DNA of 64,000 bases from CAXRDE01 sp964229355 (GCA_964229355.1 CAXRDE010000014.1:124001-188000), one strand, 5' to 3'. Counted from the stretch's first letter, positions 1-9,879 are shown. A program made the numbers and translations. The notes: generated by a model not told the origin, from the letters alone.

Positions 1-1077
1 GCGGCGTTGGTTTTCGTCGCTGGCGGCCTGAGACAATTCAAAAATGCTGAACAGGCGTTTTTTGGTCACTGTAGAGGTAAACAGAATGGGCGCGTAGTTC
101 ATAAAGTACAGGCGTTCGCGAATCTCATCGGCAAACTCGTTCATGGTGCGAGAGCTTTTGTCTTCCACCAAATCCCATTTGTTCACCACGATCAAGCTGG
201 CTTTTCCCATATCCTGGGCCATACCGGCAATACGCTGCTCTTGCTCAGACACGGGATCGGTGGCATCGAGCACCAGCACCACCACATCGGCACGCTGAAT
301 GGATTTAATGGCCCGCACCACCGAAAAGCGCTCAATGCCGTAACGCACCTTGGACTTTTTGCGGATCCCGGCGGTGTCCACCAGGGTATAGCTATTGCCA
401 TTGTGCTTACAGACCGTATCCACCGCATCGCGGGTGGTGCCTGAAATATCAGAGACCGTCATGCGGTTTTCACCCAACAGGGTGTTAACGATCGAGGACT
501 TGCCCACATTGGGTTTGCCCACCACGGCAATGCGCAGGGTGTCTTCTTTTTCAATGACCACATCGCTGTCTAAGCGTTCCACAATGTTATCGAGCAGATC
601 GCCCGTGTGGTGACGGTGAATGGCAGACAGCGGCTGGGGATTGCCCAGACCCAGCTCAAAGAACTCGGCCGTGGCAATGTCTTCGGTATACACGTCGTCT
701 ACCTTGTTAACGGCCAAAATTACGTCTTTTTTGCGCTGACGCAGTTCTTTGGCAATAATGTGATCCACAGGGTTTACGCCCTCTTGACCATCCACCAAAA
801 AGACAATGACGTCGGCTTCATCAATGGCCATCCAGGCCTGTTGTTGCACGGCGGTGTGAATGTCATCTTCTTTTTCAAAGATCAGTCCGCCGGTATCGAT
901 CACGATAAATTCTTGTGTTCCCCACTCACAGTTGAGGTACATGCGATCGCGGGTCACGCCGGGTTGGTCATCGACAATGGCGATGCGCTCTCCCACGAAA
1001 CGGTTTACGAGGGTGGATTTACCCACGTTGGGGCGGCCAACAATGGCTACCAGGGCACCTTGATTTACTTTGCCCAT
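1..1077 (-). CDS. der: Ribosome biogenesis GTPase Der (EngA), 3' part cut off
   Basis: Double-GTPase assembly factor of the 50S ribosomal subunit. Translating the minus strand from the ATG at 1077 gives 359 uninterrupted codons to the window edge. The first G domain has a P-loop GRPNVGKST (residues 14-22), DTGG at 61-64 and NKVD at 124-127. A second P-loop, GKPNVGKSS, starts near residue 187 and is followed by DTAG and NKWD. This tandem layout is diagnostic of Der. The C-terminal KH-like domain (about 80 residues) lies outside the window. The start overlaps the end of the upstream phosphorylase gene by 13 nt, so the two are probably cotranscribed. Confidence 0.97.
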   Translation of the reverse strand, partial: MGKVNQGALVAIVGRPNVGKSTLVNRFVGERIAIVDDQPGVTRDRMYLNCEWGTQEFIVIDTGGLIFEKEDDIHTAVQQQAWMAIDEADVIVFLVDGQEGVNPVDHIIAKELRQRKKDVILAVNKVDDVYTEDIATAEFFELGLGNPQPLSAIHRHHTGDLLDNIVERLDSDVVIEKEDTLRIAVVGKPNVGKSSIVNTLLGENRMTVSDISGTTRDAVDTVCKHNGNSYTLVDTAGIRKKSKVRYGIERFSVVRAIKSIQRADVVVLVLDATDPVSEQEQRIAGMAQDMGKASLIVVNKWDLVEDKSSRTMNEFADEIRERLYFMNYAPILFTSTVTKKRLFSIFELSQAASDENQRR

Positions 1078-2375
1078 ATAATATCTCCAATCAATGCTGT
1101 GGCAGCAGGCGCGGTATCGGAAAGGGTGTATGCAGACTGAACTTCTGCCTGGGCTGCTGCCAGTTTTTCTTTGTCGTTGTAATACAGGGTGGCCATAACA
1201 TCACCTTGAGACACTTTGTCACCCCGCTTTTTATGCAGCTGAATACCCACACCCAGATCCAGTACATCTTCTTTTTTCCAGCGGCCCCCGCCAAGCTCGC
1301 GGGTGGCTTCGCCAATATTCAAGGCCACCAGTTCGCTCACATAACCGGCGCGATCCGCCACCAAATCCCAGGTGTGTGCTGCACCAGGCATAAGACTATA
1401 ATCCTCAAGCACACCCACGTCACCGCCCTGGGCCTCAATAATGGCCCGAAACTTTGCCAAAGCTTCCCCGTTGTCGATTTGCTGTTGCAAGAGCGCCTTG
1501 CCGGCCTCTAAATCCTCGACTTTTTGGGCACACACCAATTGCATGGCGCCTAAGGTTAAGACCACCTCTTTGAGGTCTTCAGGGCCTTTGCCTTTGAGCA
1601 TATCGATGGCTTCAGCCACTTCTAAGCTGTGTCCAATGCCAATACCCAGGGGTTGATCCATGGCGCTCAGTAAGACCGACACCGACCGTTCCAGGCGCTT
1701 GCCCACTTCTACCAGATACTCGGCCAATTCTAAAGCCGCTTCACGGGTGGGCATAAACGCGCCCGAGCCATACTTCACGTCTAAGACAATCACGTTGGCC
1801 CCGCTGGCGATTTTTTTCGACAACACCGAAGCCACGATCAAAGGCAGGCTTTCAATGGTCGCCGTGACATCCCGCAGGGCATAAAGGGTTTTGTCAGCTG
1901 GCGCAATGTTTTGGGTTTGGCCAGCTAAAGCGGCGTTAATGGACTTCAATTGGCTAAAAAAGGCCTCAGGGCTCAAGCGGGTTTGGTAGCCGGGAATGGC
2001 TTCGAGTTTATCGATGGTGCCGCCGGTATGACCCAGGCCGCGACCGGACAATTTAGCCACCACCAGCCCCGTGCTGGCCACCAGGGGCCCCAGGATCAGG
2101 GTCACCTTATCGCCCACACCGCCAGTGCTGTGCTTGTCCACTTTAAAGCCGTCAATGGAGCTCAAATCGAGCGTATCGCCTGAATAAGCCATGGCCCGTG
2201 TTAAATGGGTGGTTTCTTCAATGTTCATGCCCTGTAAGTAGGTGGCCATCAGCCAGGCTGAAATCTGATAATCTGGAATACTGCCGTCTGCAATCCCTTG
2301 CACCAAAAATTCAATATCGTGCTGGGTGAGGGCCTGACCATCACGTTTTTTACGAATAATGCTGAGTGTGTTCAT
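1065..2375 (-). CDS. deoA: Pyrimidine-nucleoside / thymidine phosphorylase
   Basis: Cytosolic salvage enzyme that splits pyrimidine (deoxy)nucleosides with phosphate into base and (deoxy)ribose-1-phosphate. At 436 residues it has the usual family length. The phosphate-binding segment KHSTGGVGDK is at 81-90 and the family signature SGRGLGHTGGTIDKLE at 110-125. ALRDVT and SKKIASGANVIVLDVK follow, matching the catalytic core of Bacillus Pdp and E. coli DeoA. The C-terminal domain carries the biotinyl/lipoyl-like fold typical of the family. Whether it prefers thymidine only or also uridine cannot be read from sequence. It precedes der with a 13-nt overlap; a TGG-TATACT extended -10 lies upstream. 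Confidence 0.95.
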   Translation of the reverse strand: MNTLSIIRKKRDGQALTQHDIEFLVQGIADGSIPDYQISAWLMATYLQGMNIEETTHLTRAMAYSGDTLDLSSIDGFKVDKHSTGGVGDKVTLILGPLVASTGLVVAKLSGRGLGHTGGTIDKLEAIPGYQTRLSPEAFFSQLKSINAALAGQTQNIAPADKTLYALRDVTATIESLPLIVASVLSKKIASGANVIVLDVKYGSGAFMPTREAALELAEYLVEVGKRLERSVSVLLSAMDQPLGIGIGHSLEVAEAIDMLKGKGPEDLKEVVLTLGAMQLVCAQKVEDLEAGKALLQQQIDNGEALAKFRAIIEAQGGDVGVLEDYSLMPGAAHTWDLVADRAGYVSELVALNIGEATRELGGGRWKKEDVLDLGVGIQLHKKRGDKVSQGDVMATLYYNDKEKLAAAQAEVQSAYTLSDTAPAATALIGDIIWAK

Positions 2376-2414
2376 GGTTTCGGCGTTGCTTTCCTTTCGC
2401 GCTTAAGAACTAGC

Positions 2415-2423
2415 AGTATACCA
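2415..2423 (-). promoter_or_regulatory. Extended -10 promoter element for deoA-der
   Basis: On the minus strand the sequence reads TGG-TATACT, about 40 nt before the deoA start codon. The -10 hexamer matches 5 of 6 consensus bases and has the TGn extension. No good -35 box sits 17 nt upstream. Confidence 0.5.
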
Positions 2424-2567
2424 CCTGGCCCCTGAGGATTGGAGCGAGGTAGCCCCACGATAGCAAGGTTTTTTCGGGCAAAATCGCGGGACTTTACACT
2501 TTCTATACAATTGCAAGCTGTAAGCTTTGCTAAGCTGTGAATTCCATACTGACCGAGGTGCCCCTTT

Positions 2568-3761
2568 ATGTCCAAGCTTGCTTCACTGCAGAATCGCCAC
2601 TATATCTTGATCATGGCTTTTATGATTTCTGCCTCTTTGCTGTTTCAACAAACCGCAGGATCTCAACAACGTCCCGGCGGTCGCGAGAAGCCGCTCACAC
2701 CTGTAAAAACCGTCAAGGTGCAAAAACGCACCTTGCAAAACAAATTGTCACTGACCGGTACCGCCACCGCCGCGGAACGCTTTACCATTGCGGCCCAAAC
2801 CAGCGGGCGGCTCATGTCACTGCCCTTACAGGTGGGACAGTACGTCAAAAAAGGGCAGCTCATTGCACAGATGGAAGAACAAGACTTTCAACAGGATCTG
2901 CGTCAGATTCAGGCGGACCTGGCGGTAACCCAGGCCCAAAAACAAGAAATTCAATCCAACCTCAGGTTGGCAGAGGAAGAATACGCCCGCGACGCGGCCC
3001 TGTACAGCAAAAAACTGGTGTCACAAACCGAGTTGGCCGCCTCACGCAACACCTTAGACACCCAGCGGGCGCGCCTGCGGGTGCTCGAAGCCCAGGAGCG
3101 ACAGCAAAATGTCTCCATTCAAGGGGGCAAATTGCGCCTTTCCGACACCCGGATTTATGCCCAATGGCCCGGTGCAGGCAGCCGTGTGGTCAGCCAACGT
3201 CTGATCGATGCGGGAGCCACCGTCAGTGCCAATACCCCGTTGGTGGAATTGGTCAGCCTGGACCCGATTGTGGTCAAAACCCCCATTTCTGAAAAAGATC
3301 TGGCGCTGGTCAAAGTGGGCCAGAGCGTAAATATGCGCTCTGACGCTTACCCTGAACAGGCGTTCAGGGGCACCATTGCCCGCATGTCTCCGGTGCTCGA
3401 CCCCGAAACCCGCAACGCCGAAGTAGAAATTCAGCTGGCCAACCCCAAACACCAGCTCAAACCCGGTATGTTCTTACAGGGTGAATTGATTCTGGCCACC
3501 CACCCTCAGACCCAGAGTGTTCCCCTTGAATCCCTGGTAGAGCGTCAGGATTTACCCCCCGGCGTGTTTGTGGTGCAACCCGACCAGAGCGTCAAATTTG
3601 TAGAGGTCAAAACCGGCTTTAGCGAAGATCCTTACTTAGAGATTATCTCGCCTGTGATTCAAGGCGAAGTGGTCACCCTCGGCAATCACCTGTTGAGCGA
3701 TGGAGCCAAAGTTAAAGTAGAAGGTGCGCCTGCGAAAGCCCCGCAGGGGAGTCAACGCTAA
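2568..3761 (+). CDS. RND efflux periplasmic adaptor (HlyD/AcrA family)
   Basis: Membrane fusion protein linking the inner-membrane pump to the outer-membrane channel. The 397-residue product has an N-terminal hydrophobic anchor (about residues 12-27). It then shows a split barrel-sandwich region (TAAERFTIAAQTSGRL, then QVGQYVKKGQLIAQME), an alpha-hairpin coiled coil (about 105-185) and a beta-barrel domain (SEKDLALVKVGQSV). The ATG follows a GAGG Shine-Dalgarno with about 9 nt spacing. The stop TAA overlaps the pump start (TAATG), so translation is coupled. Substrate unknown. Confidence 0.93.
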   Translation: MSKLASLQNRHYILIMAFMISASLLFQQTAGSQQRPGGREKPLTPVKTVKVQKRTLQNKLSLTGTATAAERFTIAAQTSGRLMSLPLQVGQYVKKGQLIAQMEEQDFQQDLRQIQADLAVTQAQKQEIQSNLRLAEEEYARDAALYSKKLVSQTELAASRNTLDTQRARLRVLEAQERQQNVSIQGGKLRLSDTRIYAQWPGAGSRVVSQRLIDAGATVSANTPLVELVSLDPIVVKTPISEKDLALVKVGQSVNMRSDAYPEQAFRGTIARMSPVLDPETRNAEVEIQLANPKHQLKPGMFLQGELILATHPQTQSVPLESLVERQDLPPGVFVVQPDQSVKFVEVKTGFSEDPYLEIISPVIQGEVVTLGNHLLSDGAKVKVEGAPAKAPQGSQR

Positions 3762-6700
3762 TGTCGCGCTTTTTTATTCTGCGTCCCGTTTTCACCCTGA
3801 TGAGCATTTTGATCGTCATGGTGCTCGGGATCGTGTGTATTAGTCGTCTGCCCATTGATTTGGTGCCCGATGTGTCCTTTCCCACCCTGAGTGTGTCCAC
3901 CACCTACAATGGCGCTGGCCCCGAAGAAATCGAAGAATTGATCAGCCGCCCCATCGAAGAAGCCGCTGGCTCGGTGCCCGGTGTTGAAGAAATCACCTCA
4001 GAATCCCGCGAAGGCGACAGCCGCGTACGGGTCACCTTTAATTTTGGCACTGACCTGTCAGAAGCCGCCAACGATCTGCGGGAGCGCATTGACCGTATTA
4101 TCAACCAACTGCCCGAAGACGCCGATCGCCCCCGGCTTTTAAAATTCGATTTGGCAAGTTTTCCCATCGTTATTTTGGGGGTCGAAAGCGATCTCGATCC
4201 CATTCAGACCGCCACCTTAATTGACACCGACATTAAAAACCGTATTGAGCGGGTGGCGGGTGTGGCCTCCTTAAGCGCCCTGGGCGGATTGACCCGTGAA
4301 ATTCACGTGGATTTAGACCTCAACCGCTTAGAGGCCCTCAAAATTCCCCTGAGTCAGATTGAAAGCCGTTTAGAGGCCGCCAACCTGCAGGTACCTGCGG
4401 GTTACGTGGACAAAGGCAGCTCACGTATGCTGCTCAGAACCCAGGAAGAGTTTGAAAGCTTAGATGAAATTCGCCAGACGGTGGTGGCCTTGCGCAACGG
4501 CAACCCCGTGTACCTGCATCAGGTGGCCAGTGTCAAAGACACCTACCAGGAGGTCACCAGCCTGGTGCGGGTGAATGGCAAAAACGGCATTCGCCTGGCC
4601 ATTCAAAAGCAATCGGGCACCAACACGGTGGAAGTGGCGAAACAAGTCATTGAAGCGGTAAACGAAATCAATGAGGACCTGCCTCAGATTCGACTCACCG
4701 TTCTGGTGGACACCTCGGTGTTTATTAAGCGTTCGCTGCAAAACGTCGCCATGTCCGTGCTCTTTGGGGGCCTGCTGGCGGTGGTAATTCTCTACTTCTT
4801 TTTGGGCAGTTTCCGCACCACGCTGGTCATGGGTACCGCCATTCCCATCTCGATTATTACCACCTTCATTCTGATGTATTTTGCGGGTTACACCCTCAAT
4901 ACCATTACCCTGGGTGGTCTGGCTCTGGGGGTGGGCATGCTGGTGGACAACGCCATTGTGGTCCTCGAAAATATTTTTCGCAACCGCCAGGAGGGCAAGG
5001 ATCCACTGAGCGCCGCCATTACGGGCACGCAACAGGTGAGTGCTGCTATTTTGGCCTCTACCCTGACCACCATTGCGGTGTTTTTACCGCTGGTGTTTGT
5101 TCGGGGGATTTCAGGGGTCACCTACCAACGCCTGGGCATGGTGGTCAGCTTTGCCTTGATTTCATCACTGGTGATGGCGCTCACGCTGGTGCCCATGGTC
5201 ACCGCCCGCTTATTGGGGGGTAAAAAACCCATGACCATTCAGGCCCGCCGCCCCATTCTCGAAAAGCTCGACAACCTATACCGGCGCAGTCTCAACCGGG
5301 CCCTCAGAGCCCGCTGGATTGTGCTGGGCGGTGTCTTGGCTTGCTTTGCGGGCTCCCTGCTGCTGGCCCGCACCATTGGCGTGGAGTTTATTCCCGAAGC
5401 CGATGAAGGCGAAGTGCGCATTAATGCCGAGATGAAAGTGGGCACCCGTCTGGATGTGCTCTCAGAGCGCTTTCGGGATCTGGAAAGGGTGGTGCGGGAA
5501 GAAGTTCCCGAGGCCACCGACGTGCTCACCGAAATGGGAGCCACCGGCTTTGGTGGCTCTGATGCCGCCTACAAAGGACAAATGCGCATTTACCTCAAGG
5601 GGCAAAGCGAACGGGATCGCTCCAGCACCGACATTGCCAACGCGCTCCGCAAACCGCTGTCACAGTTTCCCGGCATGACCGTGCGCACCCGTCCTGGTTC
5701 GTCGTTCTTTGTGTTCCGTTTGCTCAGTGGCGGCGGCAACAACGAACGGGTGCAGGTCGAGATTCGCGGTTACGGCACCGAAACCTCTTTTGCCCTGGCC
5801 GATGAAGTGCAAGCCCGCATTCAAAAAATTGAGGGCATTTCAGACACCCAGCTCAGCCGCGATTTGGGCAGCCCTGAAACCACCGTGGTGGTGGATCGGG
5901 CCAAGGCCGAAACCCTGGGTATTAGCGTGGCAGATATTGGACGCACCCTACAGACCCTGATGACGGGGTCCATTGCCAATAGCTTTCGGGCGGACGGCAA
6001 TGAGTACAATATTCGCCTCAAAATTGAAGACGCCTCTTCGCAAAAACTGGATCGCATCTTGCGTTTGCCCGTTTATACCCCTGACGGACAGGCGGTCATG
6101 CTGGCCAATGTGGTGTCCATCCAGGAGCGCACCGGACCGGTGAGCATTGAACGCAAAGATCAGGAACGGGTCCTAACGGTCCGTGCCAACGTGGTGGATC
6201 GCCCCCTCAATGAGGTGATGGCGGAAGTGCAAACCGCCATTCGCGAGCTCACCCCGCCGCAAGGCTATACTGTCTTATTGGCGGGAGACGTGGAAGAACA
6301 GCAAAAGTCCTTTCGCGATCTATTGATGGGCCTGGTGCTGTCGCTGATTCTGGTGTACATGATTATGGCTGCCCAGTACGAGTCGCTGTTGGACCCGCTG
6401 GTGGTCATGTTCTCGGTACCCCTGGCGGGCATTGGGGTGGTGCTGGCCCTCTGGAGTACCCAGACCACTTTTAACCTGCAGTCGTTCATTGGCTGCATTA
6501 TGTTAGGCGGTATCGTGGTCAACAACGCCATTATTTTGGTGGATCAAATCAACCAGCTCCGCCAGGATGAAGGTTACGACCTCAAGACGGCTCTGGAAGA
6601 AGCGGGATTCAGGCGGCTGCGCCCCATTCTGATGACGACCTTGACCACGGCGCTGGGCTTATTGCCTCTGGCTATTGGTATAGGTGAAGGCTCAGAAACC

Positions 6701-6853
6701 CAGGCGCCTATGGCCCGTACCGTTATTGGTGGCTTAATCGGGTCTACCTTTTTGACCCTGTTTGTGGTGCCCATTATTTACCAATTGCTTGAGCCGTTTC
6801 GCAAATCCAAAGACAACGCCCTGAGCAATGAAGTGGAGGCCCAACATGTTTAA
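3761..6853 (+). CDS. RND-family efflux pump, inner-membrane permease
   Basis: Proton-driven export pump of the hydrophobe/amphiphile efflux (AcrB-like) superfamily, 1030 residues. Typical features are the N-terminal helix with RPVFTLM, two large periplasmic loops and twelve membrane helices in two repeats. The TM4 segment reads GMLVDNAIVVLENIF, with Asp396 followed by Asn397. AcrB has Asp-Asp here, so one of the two proton-relay acids is replaced by Asn, a variant that occurs in other RND permeases. The second repeat has GGIVVNNAIILVD. It starts at the adaptor's stop codon and ends 5 nt downstream of the likely start of the outer-membrane factor. Drug or lipid substrate cannot be inferred. 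Confidence 0.94.
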   Translation: MSRFFILRPVFTLMSILIVMVLGIVCISRLPIDLVPDVSFPTLSVSTTYNGAGPEEIEELISRPIEEAAGSVPGVEEITSESREGDSRVRVTFNFGTDLSEAANDLRERIDRIINQLPEDADRPRLLKFDLASFPIVILGVESDLDPIQTATLIDTDIKNRIERVAGVASLSALGGLTREIHVDLDLNRLEALKIPLSQIESRLEAANLQVPAGYVDKGSSRMLLRTQEEFESLDEIRQTVVALRNGNPVYLHQVASVKDTYQEVTSLVRVNGKNGIRLAIQKQSGTNTVEVAKQVIEAVNEINEDLPQIRLTVLVDTSVFIKRSLQNVAMSVLFGGLLAVVILYFFLGSFRTTLVMGTAIPISIITTFILMYFAGYTLNTITLGGLALGVGMLVDNAIVVLENIFRNRQEGKDPLSAAITGTQQVSAAILASTLTTIAVFLPLVFVRGISGVTYQRLGMVVSFALISSLVMALTLVPMVTARLLGGKKPMTIQARRPILEKLDNLYRRSLNRALRARWIVLGGVLACFAGSLLLARTIGVEFIPEADEGEVRINAEMKVGTRLDVLSERFRDLERVVREEVPEATDVLTEMGATGFGGSDAAYKGQMRIYLKGQSERDRSSTDIANALRKPLSQFPGMTVRTRPGSSFFVFRLLSGGGNNERVQVEIRGYGTETSFALADEVQARIQKIEGISDTQLSRDLGSPETTVVVDRAKAETLGISVADIGRTLQTLMTGSIANSFRADGNEYNIRLKIEDASSQKLDRILRLPVYTPDGQAVMLANVVSIQERTGPVSIERKDQERVLTVRANVVDRPLNEVMAEVQTAIRELTPPQGYTVLLAGDVEEQQKSFRDLLMGLVLSLILVYMIMAAQYESLLDPLVVMFSVPLAGIGVVLALWSTQTTFNLQSFIGCIMLGGIVVNNAIILVDQINQLRQDEGYDLKTALEEAGFRRLRPILMTTLTTALGLLPLAIGIGEGSETQAPMARTVIGGLIGSTFLTLFVVPIIYQLLEPFRKSKDNALSNEVEAQHV

Positions 6854-8414
6854 GCTGTTTTCGCGCTATGCCGCGCTTGGCATTGGCAGTCTGGCACTCA
6901 CCACAGGGTTTTATGCGAGCAGCGCTCAAACCCTGCCGCAACCCCTGCCGCCAGGAGCGTCGTCGACCCAAAGCAAACCCGCAGCACCCGCCGTGCAAAC
7001 GCTGCCCTTGACCTTACAAGAGGCCGTTATGATGGCCTTAGCCAATAACCGCGGGCTTAAACTGGAGCGTTTTGAGCGTCAGATCGCCGCCCAAACCCTG
7101 GCGGAGCAAGAGGCCATTTTTGATCCCAATATTGTGGCCAATAGCCAGGTGGGCTCAGAAAACGCCAAGCGCTTGCTGGGTGCCTCCACTGAGTTCCTGG
7201 ATGTTTTCTCTACCTCCCAGGACTATAGCGTGGGCATTCAAAAAGACTTTGAAACCGGGACCCAGGTGAACCTCAGCTTGAGCACCAACGCCACCAACCG
7301 CAGTCTCGCCAACGGCACCAGCAACCAGCAGGTGTCGCGACTCGGCCTGAGTTTTACCCAGGCCCTTTTGCAAGGTCGCGATCCGGCAGTCAATACCGCC
7401 CGCATTCGCCAGGCTGAGCTCGAAACCGCCCTGGTGGGCTACAATTTACGCGGTTTTGCCGAAGCGCTGGTGGCCGAAACCGAAACCGCTTTTTGGGACT
7501 ATTTACTGGCCCAACAGCAGTACAAACTGAGCCAGTTGGCACTACAGCTAACCCGCGATGAACTCAACAACACCCGTGAGCGCATTCAGGTGGGACGGGT
7601 GGCGGGCATTGAAGAAGTCACCCTGGAAACAGAAATGGCACTGCGCGAGCAAGAAGCCATTGCAGCACGAGGACTCTCGCGCCAGCGCGAGCTGGAACTG
7701 TTGCGCTTGCTTAATCCCCACCCCCAACACTGGTCCGCTTACCGACTCGATCTTAAAGAGGCAGTGGCCGTTCCCGCGGTGCAGTTGGATGATTTAAACG
7801 CCCACATTGAGCTGGCTCTACAACAGCGCCCTGAAATACGCCAGGCACAGGTGCTGGCCGAACAGCGTCAGCTTGAGGTACGGCGTACCCGCGATGGCCT
7901 ACTGCCCGTTTTGGATGTGTTTCTCACCCTGGGCAAAACGGGCTATGCCGATGCTTTTTGGACCTCGGTGGCGGACCTGCCGGGCTCTGGCTTTGACTTT
8001 GCGACGGGACTGACCTTTGCTTACCCCCTGGGTGCCCGTGCCGCAGAGGCCCAATATGAACGGGCAAAAATCAGTGAGGCGCAACAGCAAGAAGCCCTGC
8101 AGAATTTGGCCCAGCAAATTGAACTGGATCTCAGACGGGGTCACCTGAATCTCACCGTGGCGCTGGAACAGATTCAGGCGGCACGTCTGACCCGTCAGCT
8201 CCAGCAAACCCGTTATGATGCAGAACTGGAGCGGTACCGGGTAGGGCGTACCAACGCGTATCAGGTGGTATTATCCCAACGGGAGCTTTTGCAGGCCCAG
8301 ATTCGCGAAGCCGAAAGTCTAATTACCTACTTAAAAGCCCTGACACAATTTTATCGTTTTGAAGGCACCCTCTTACAACGACACGGGGTGCAATGGGAGG
8401 AAAACGCACCATGA
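6846..8414 (+). CDS. TolC-like outer-membrane efflux protein
   Basis: Outer-membrane channel component of the same tripartite pump. I chose the ATG at 6846 (522 residues) rather than the in-frame ATG at 6828, because GGAGG lies just before 6846 and the protein then begins with a clean signal peptide (positively charged start, hydrophobic stretch, cleavage after about residue 27). Two OEP repeats follow, rich in long amphipathic helices; LTLQEAVMMALANNRGLKLE is typical of the first. It overlaps the pump stop by 8 nt and the next gene by 4 nt (ATGA), making adaptor-pump-channel-SDR one operon. Confidence 0.92.
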   Translation: MFKLFSRYAALGIGSLALTTGFYASSAQTLPQPLPPGASSTQSKPAAPAVQTLPLTLQEAVMMALANNRGLKLERFERQIAAQTLAEQEAIFDPNIVANSQVGSENAKRLLGASTEFLDVFSTSQDYSVGIQKDFETGTQVNLSLSTNATNRSLANGTSNQQVSRLGLSFTQALLQGRDPAVNTARIRQAELETALVGYNLRGFAEALVAETETAFWDYLLAQQQYKLSQLALQLTRDELNNTRERIQVGRVAGIEEVTLETEMALREQEAIAARGLSRQRELELLRLLNPHPQHWSAYRLDLKEAVAVPAVQLDDLNAHIELALQQRPEIRQAQVLAEQRQLEVRRTRDGLLPVLDVFLTLGKTGYADAFWTSVADLPGSGFDFATGLTFAYPLGARAAEAQYERAKISEAQQQEALQNLAQQIELDLRRGHLNLTVALEQIQAARLTRQLQQTRYDAELERYRVGRTNAYQVVLSQRELLQAQIREAESLITYLKALTQFYRFEGTLLQRHGVQWEENAP

Positions 8415-9085
8415 GTTTAAATATTTTAATTACCGGCGCCAATCGCGGAATTGGCCTGGCACTGAGTCAGCAATTGCACGCGGCAGGCCACAAGGTCTTC
8501 GCGGCCTGCCGCGAAGCCTCGGAAGCACTACAGGCCCTGGCAGGAGAACGTCTTCACATTATTGAGGGCGTGGATGTAGGCCAGGCCCAATGCGGCACAG
8601 TGTTGACCGAAGCCTTACAGGGCCAGAGCCTGAACTGGGTGATTAATAATGCAGGATTGCTGATCAACACCCCCTTAAACACCCTGGACTTTGAGGCCAT
8701 TGAAGCCCAAATGCACGTGAACGCCTATGGCCCCTTGCGCGTAACCCAGGCCGTTTTGCCTCTATTACACGAAGGCAGTAAAGTGGTCATTATTACCAGC
8801 CGCATGGGATCCATCGCCGATAACAGCAGTGGCGGCCATTACGGCTACCGCATGTCAAAAAGCGCCGTCAACAGCGCGGGCACTTCGCTGGCTCACGATC
8901 TCAAACCTCGGGGCATCGCCGTGGCCTTGATTCACCCCGGCTATGTACAAACAGGCATGACCGGCCACCAGGGACACATCGACACCGCCACTTCAGCGGA
9001 GGGTATTCTGGCCCGCATTGAAGGGCTCAATCTTGAGAATACGGGCACCTTTTGGCACGTAAACGGTGAAGTATTGCCCTGGTAA
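8411..9085 (+). CDS. Short-chain dehydrogenase/reductase
   Basis: NAD(P)-dependent oxidoreductase of the classical SDR family, 224 residues. The cofactor motif TGANRGIG spans residues 8-15, NNAG follows the central strand, and the active site shows Ser (ITSRMGS) with YRMSK as the YxxxK pair. The ATG at 8411 is preceded by GGAGG; the upstream in-frame ATG at 8393 would place that site inside the gene, so I rejected it. Resembles C-factor/CsgA-like SDRs in length. Translationally coupled to the efflux operon (ATGA overlap); substrate unknown. Confidence 0.92.
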   Translation: MSLNILITGANRGIGLALSQQLHAAGHKVFAACREASEALQALAGERLHIIEGVDVGQAQCGTVLTEALQGQSLNWVINNAGLLINTPLNTLDFEAIEAQMHVNAYGPLRVTQAVLPLLHEGSKVVIITSRMGSIADNSSGGHYGYRMSKSAVNSAGTSLAHDLKPRGIAVALIHPGYVQTGMTGHQGHIDTATSAEGILARIEGLNLENTGTFWHVNGEVLPW

Positions 9086-9099
9086 GGCGTAAAGTCGCC

Positions 9100-9879
9100 T
9101 TAAGCCGCCCGTATTGCGTCCAACTGTTTAAAATAGGTGAACATCAGCTGCTTACGACTCTCTGATAAACCGGCTTTGCTGTCTTTGAGATAGCTTAGCC
9201 GGTTTTGAATCAGGTCATAGGGAATTGGCGTTCCAAAAAGACGCGCTTCGATCTGAAAAGAGGTCATAAGGGTGTGATCTGCGGAACGCATCAGGTGAAG
9301 GGTTTGCCATTGCGCAGCCAGCGCAGCGTATTCCTCGGGGTACTGTTCGGGGAGACGGGCGCGCCAACGGGAGGCAGTACGGGCAAAATGCATCAGCGGC
9401 TCTGTTACAGGATAGGGCAGATCCAGTGCCTGCAAAAGCTCGGCAGCCTTCTGGCCCAGGGGAATCAAACGGGTTTGGGGACGACTCACCAACGCCAACT
9501 CCTCACGAAAACAGGGCAACCAGGGCTGCAGGGAATTACCGCTTTCTTCGCGGCTTTGGGCCACCGCCGCCTTGGAAATGCTGGTGAGATGGTACAGGCG
9601 CAATTGTTTTTTCAGGCAATGGTGAAGGATAAAGTCTTCCCAGGAGTACATAAAGTTGCGGTACCCCACTGACACCAGGCGCTCAATCTCGGTAAGACTT
9701 TTGTTTTTGGCCCAACTCAACGAAGGTTCGGGCGACACAATCACGTAGTCTACGGGCTTTAAAGGCAAGAGACTGGGTAAATACGTGACCCTTTCTTCAG
9801 CCCCCAGAGATTGCTGGAGCTGCCGAAGCACCTCAACCTCTTTTGCTCTGAGATGGGTGCACGCTGCTGTATCGATCAT
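9100..9879 (-). CDS. Uncharacterised protein, possible uracil-DNA-glycosylase fold
   Basis: I do not recognise this 259-residue soluble protein with certainty. A segment reads YHLTSISKAA, then FREELALVSRPQTRLIPLGQKAAELL, then MHFARTASRWR. The order (Y-x-T-S/N-I/V-x-K; E-L-x-L-x-x-P-x-x-x-x-x-LG-x-x-A; a late His) resembles family 4/5 uracil-DNA glycosylases. The canonical GEAPG motif is absent; the corresponding N-terminal stretch reads DYVIVSPEPSLSW. It may therefore be a divergent or non-glycosylase member of that fold. The start is supported by GGAG upstream. It lies 41 nt downstream of the PAP2 gene, probably in the same transcript. Confidence 0.75.
   Translation of the reverse strand: MIDTAACTHLRAKEVEVLRQLQQSLGAEERVTYLPSLLPLKPVDYVIVSPEPSLSWAKNKSLTEIERLVSVGYRNFMYSWEDFILHHCLKKQLRLYHLTSISKAAVAQSREESGNSLQPWLPCFREELALVSRPQTRLIPLGQKAAELLQALDLPYPVTEPLMHFARTASRWRARLPEQYPEEYAALAAQWQTLHLMRSADHTLMTSFQIEARLFGTPIPYDLIQNRLSYLKDSKAGLSESRKQLMFTYFKQLDAIRAA

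Noticed and set aside
2537..3292. 251-residue plus-strand reading frame
   Set aside because: Shadow of the efflux adaptor in another frame; low-complexity, Arg/Pro-rich translation.
8393..8410. Upstream start for the SDR gene
   Set aside because: The GGAGG site would then lie inside the gene; the ATG at 8411 is correctly spaced from it.
9083..9102. Hairpin TAAGGCG / CGCCTTA at the end of the SDR gene
   Set aside because: Seven base pairs, but no T-tract follows; it may be a weak or Rho-assisted stop at most.
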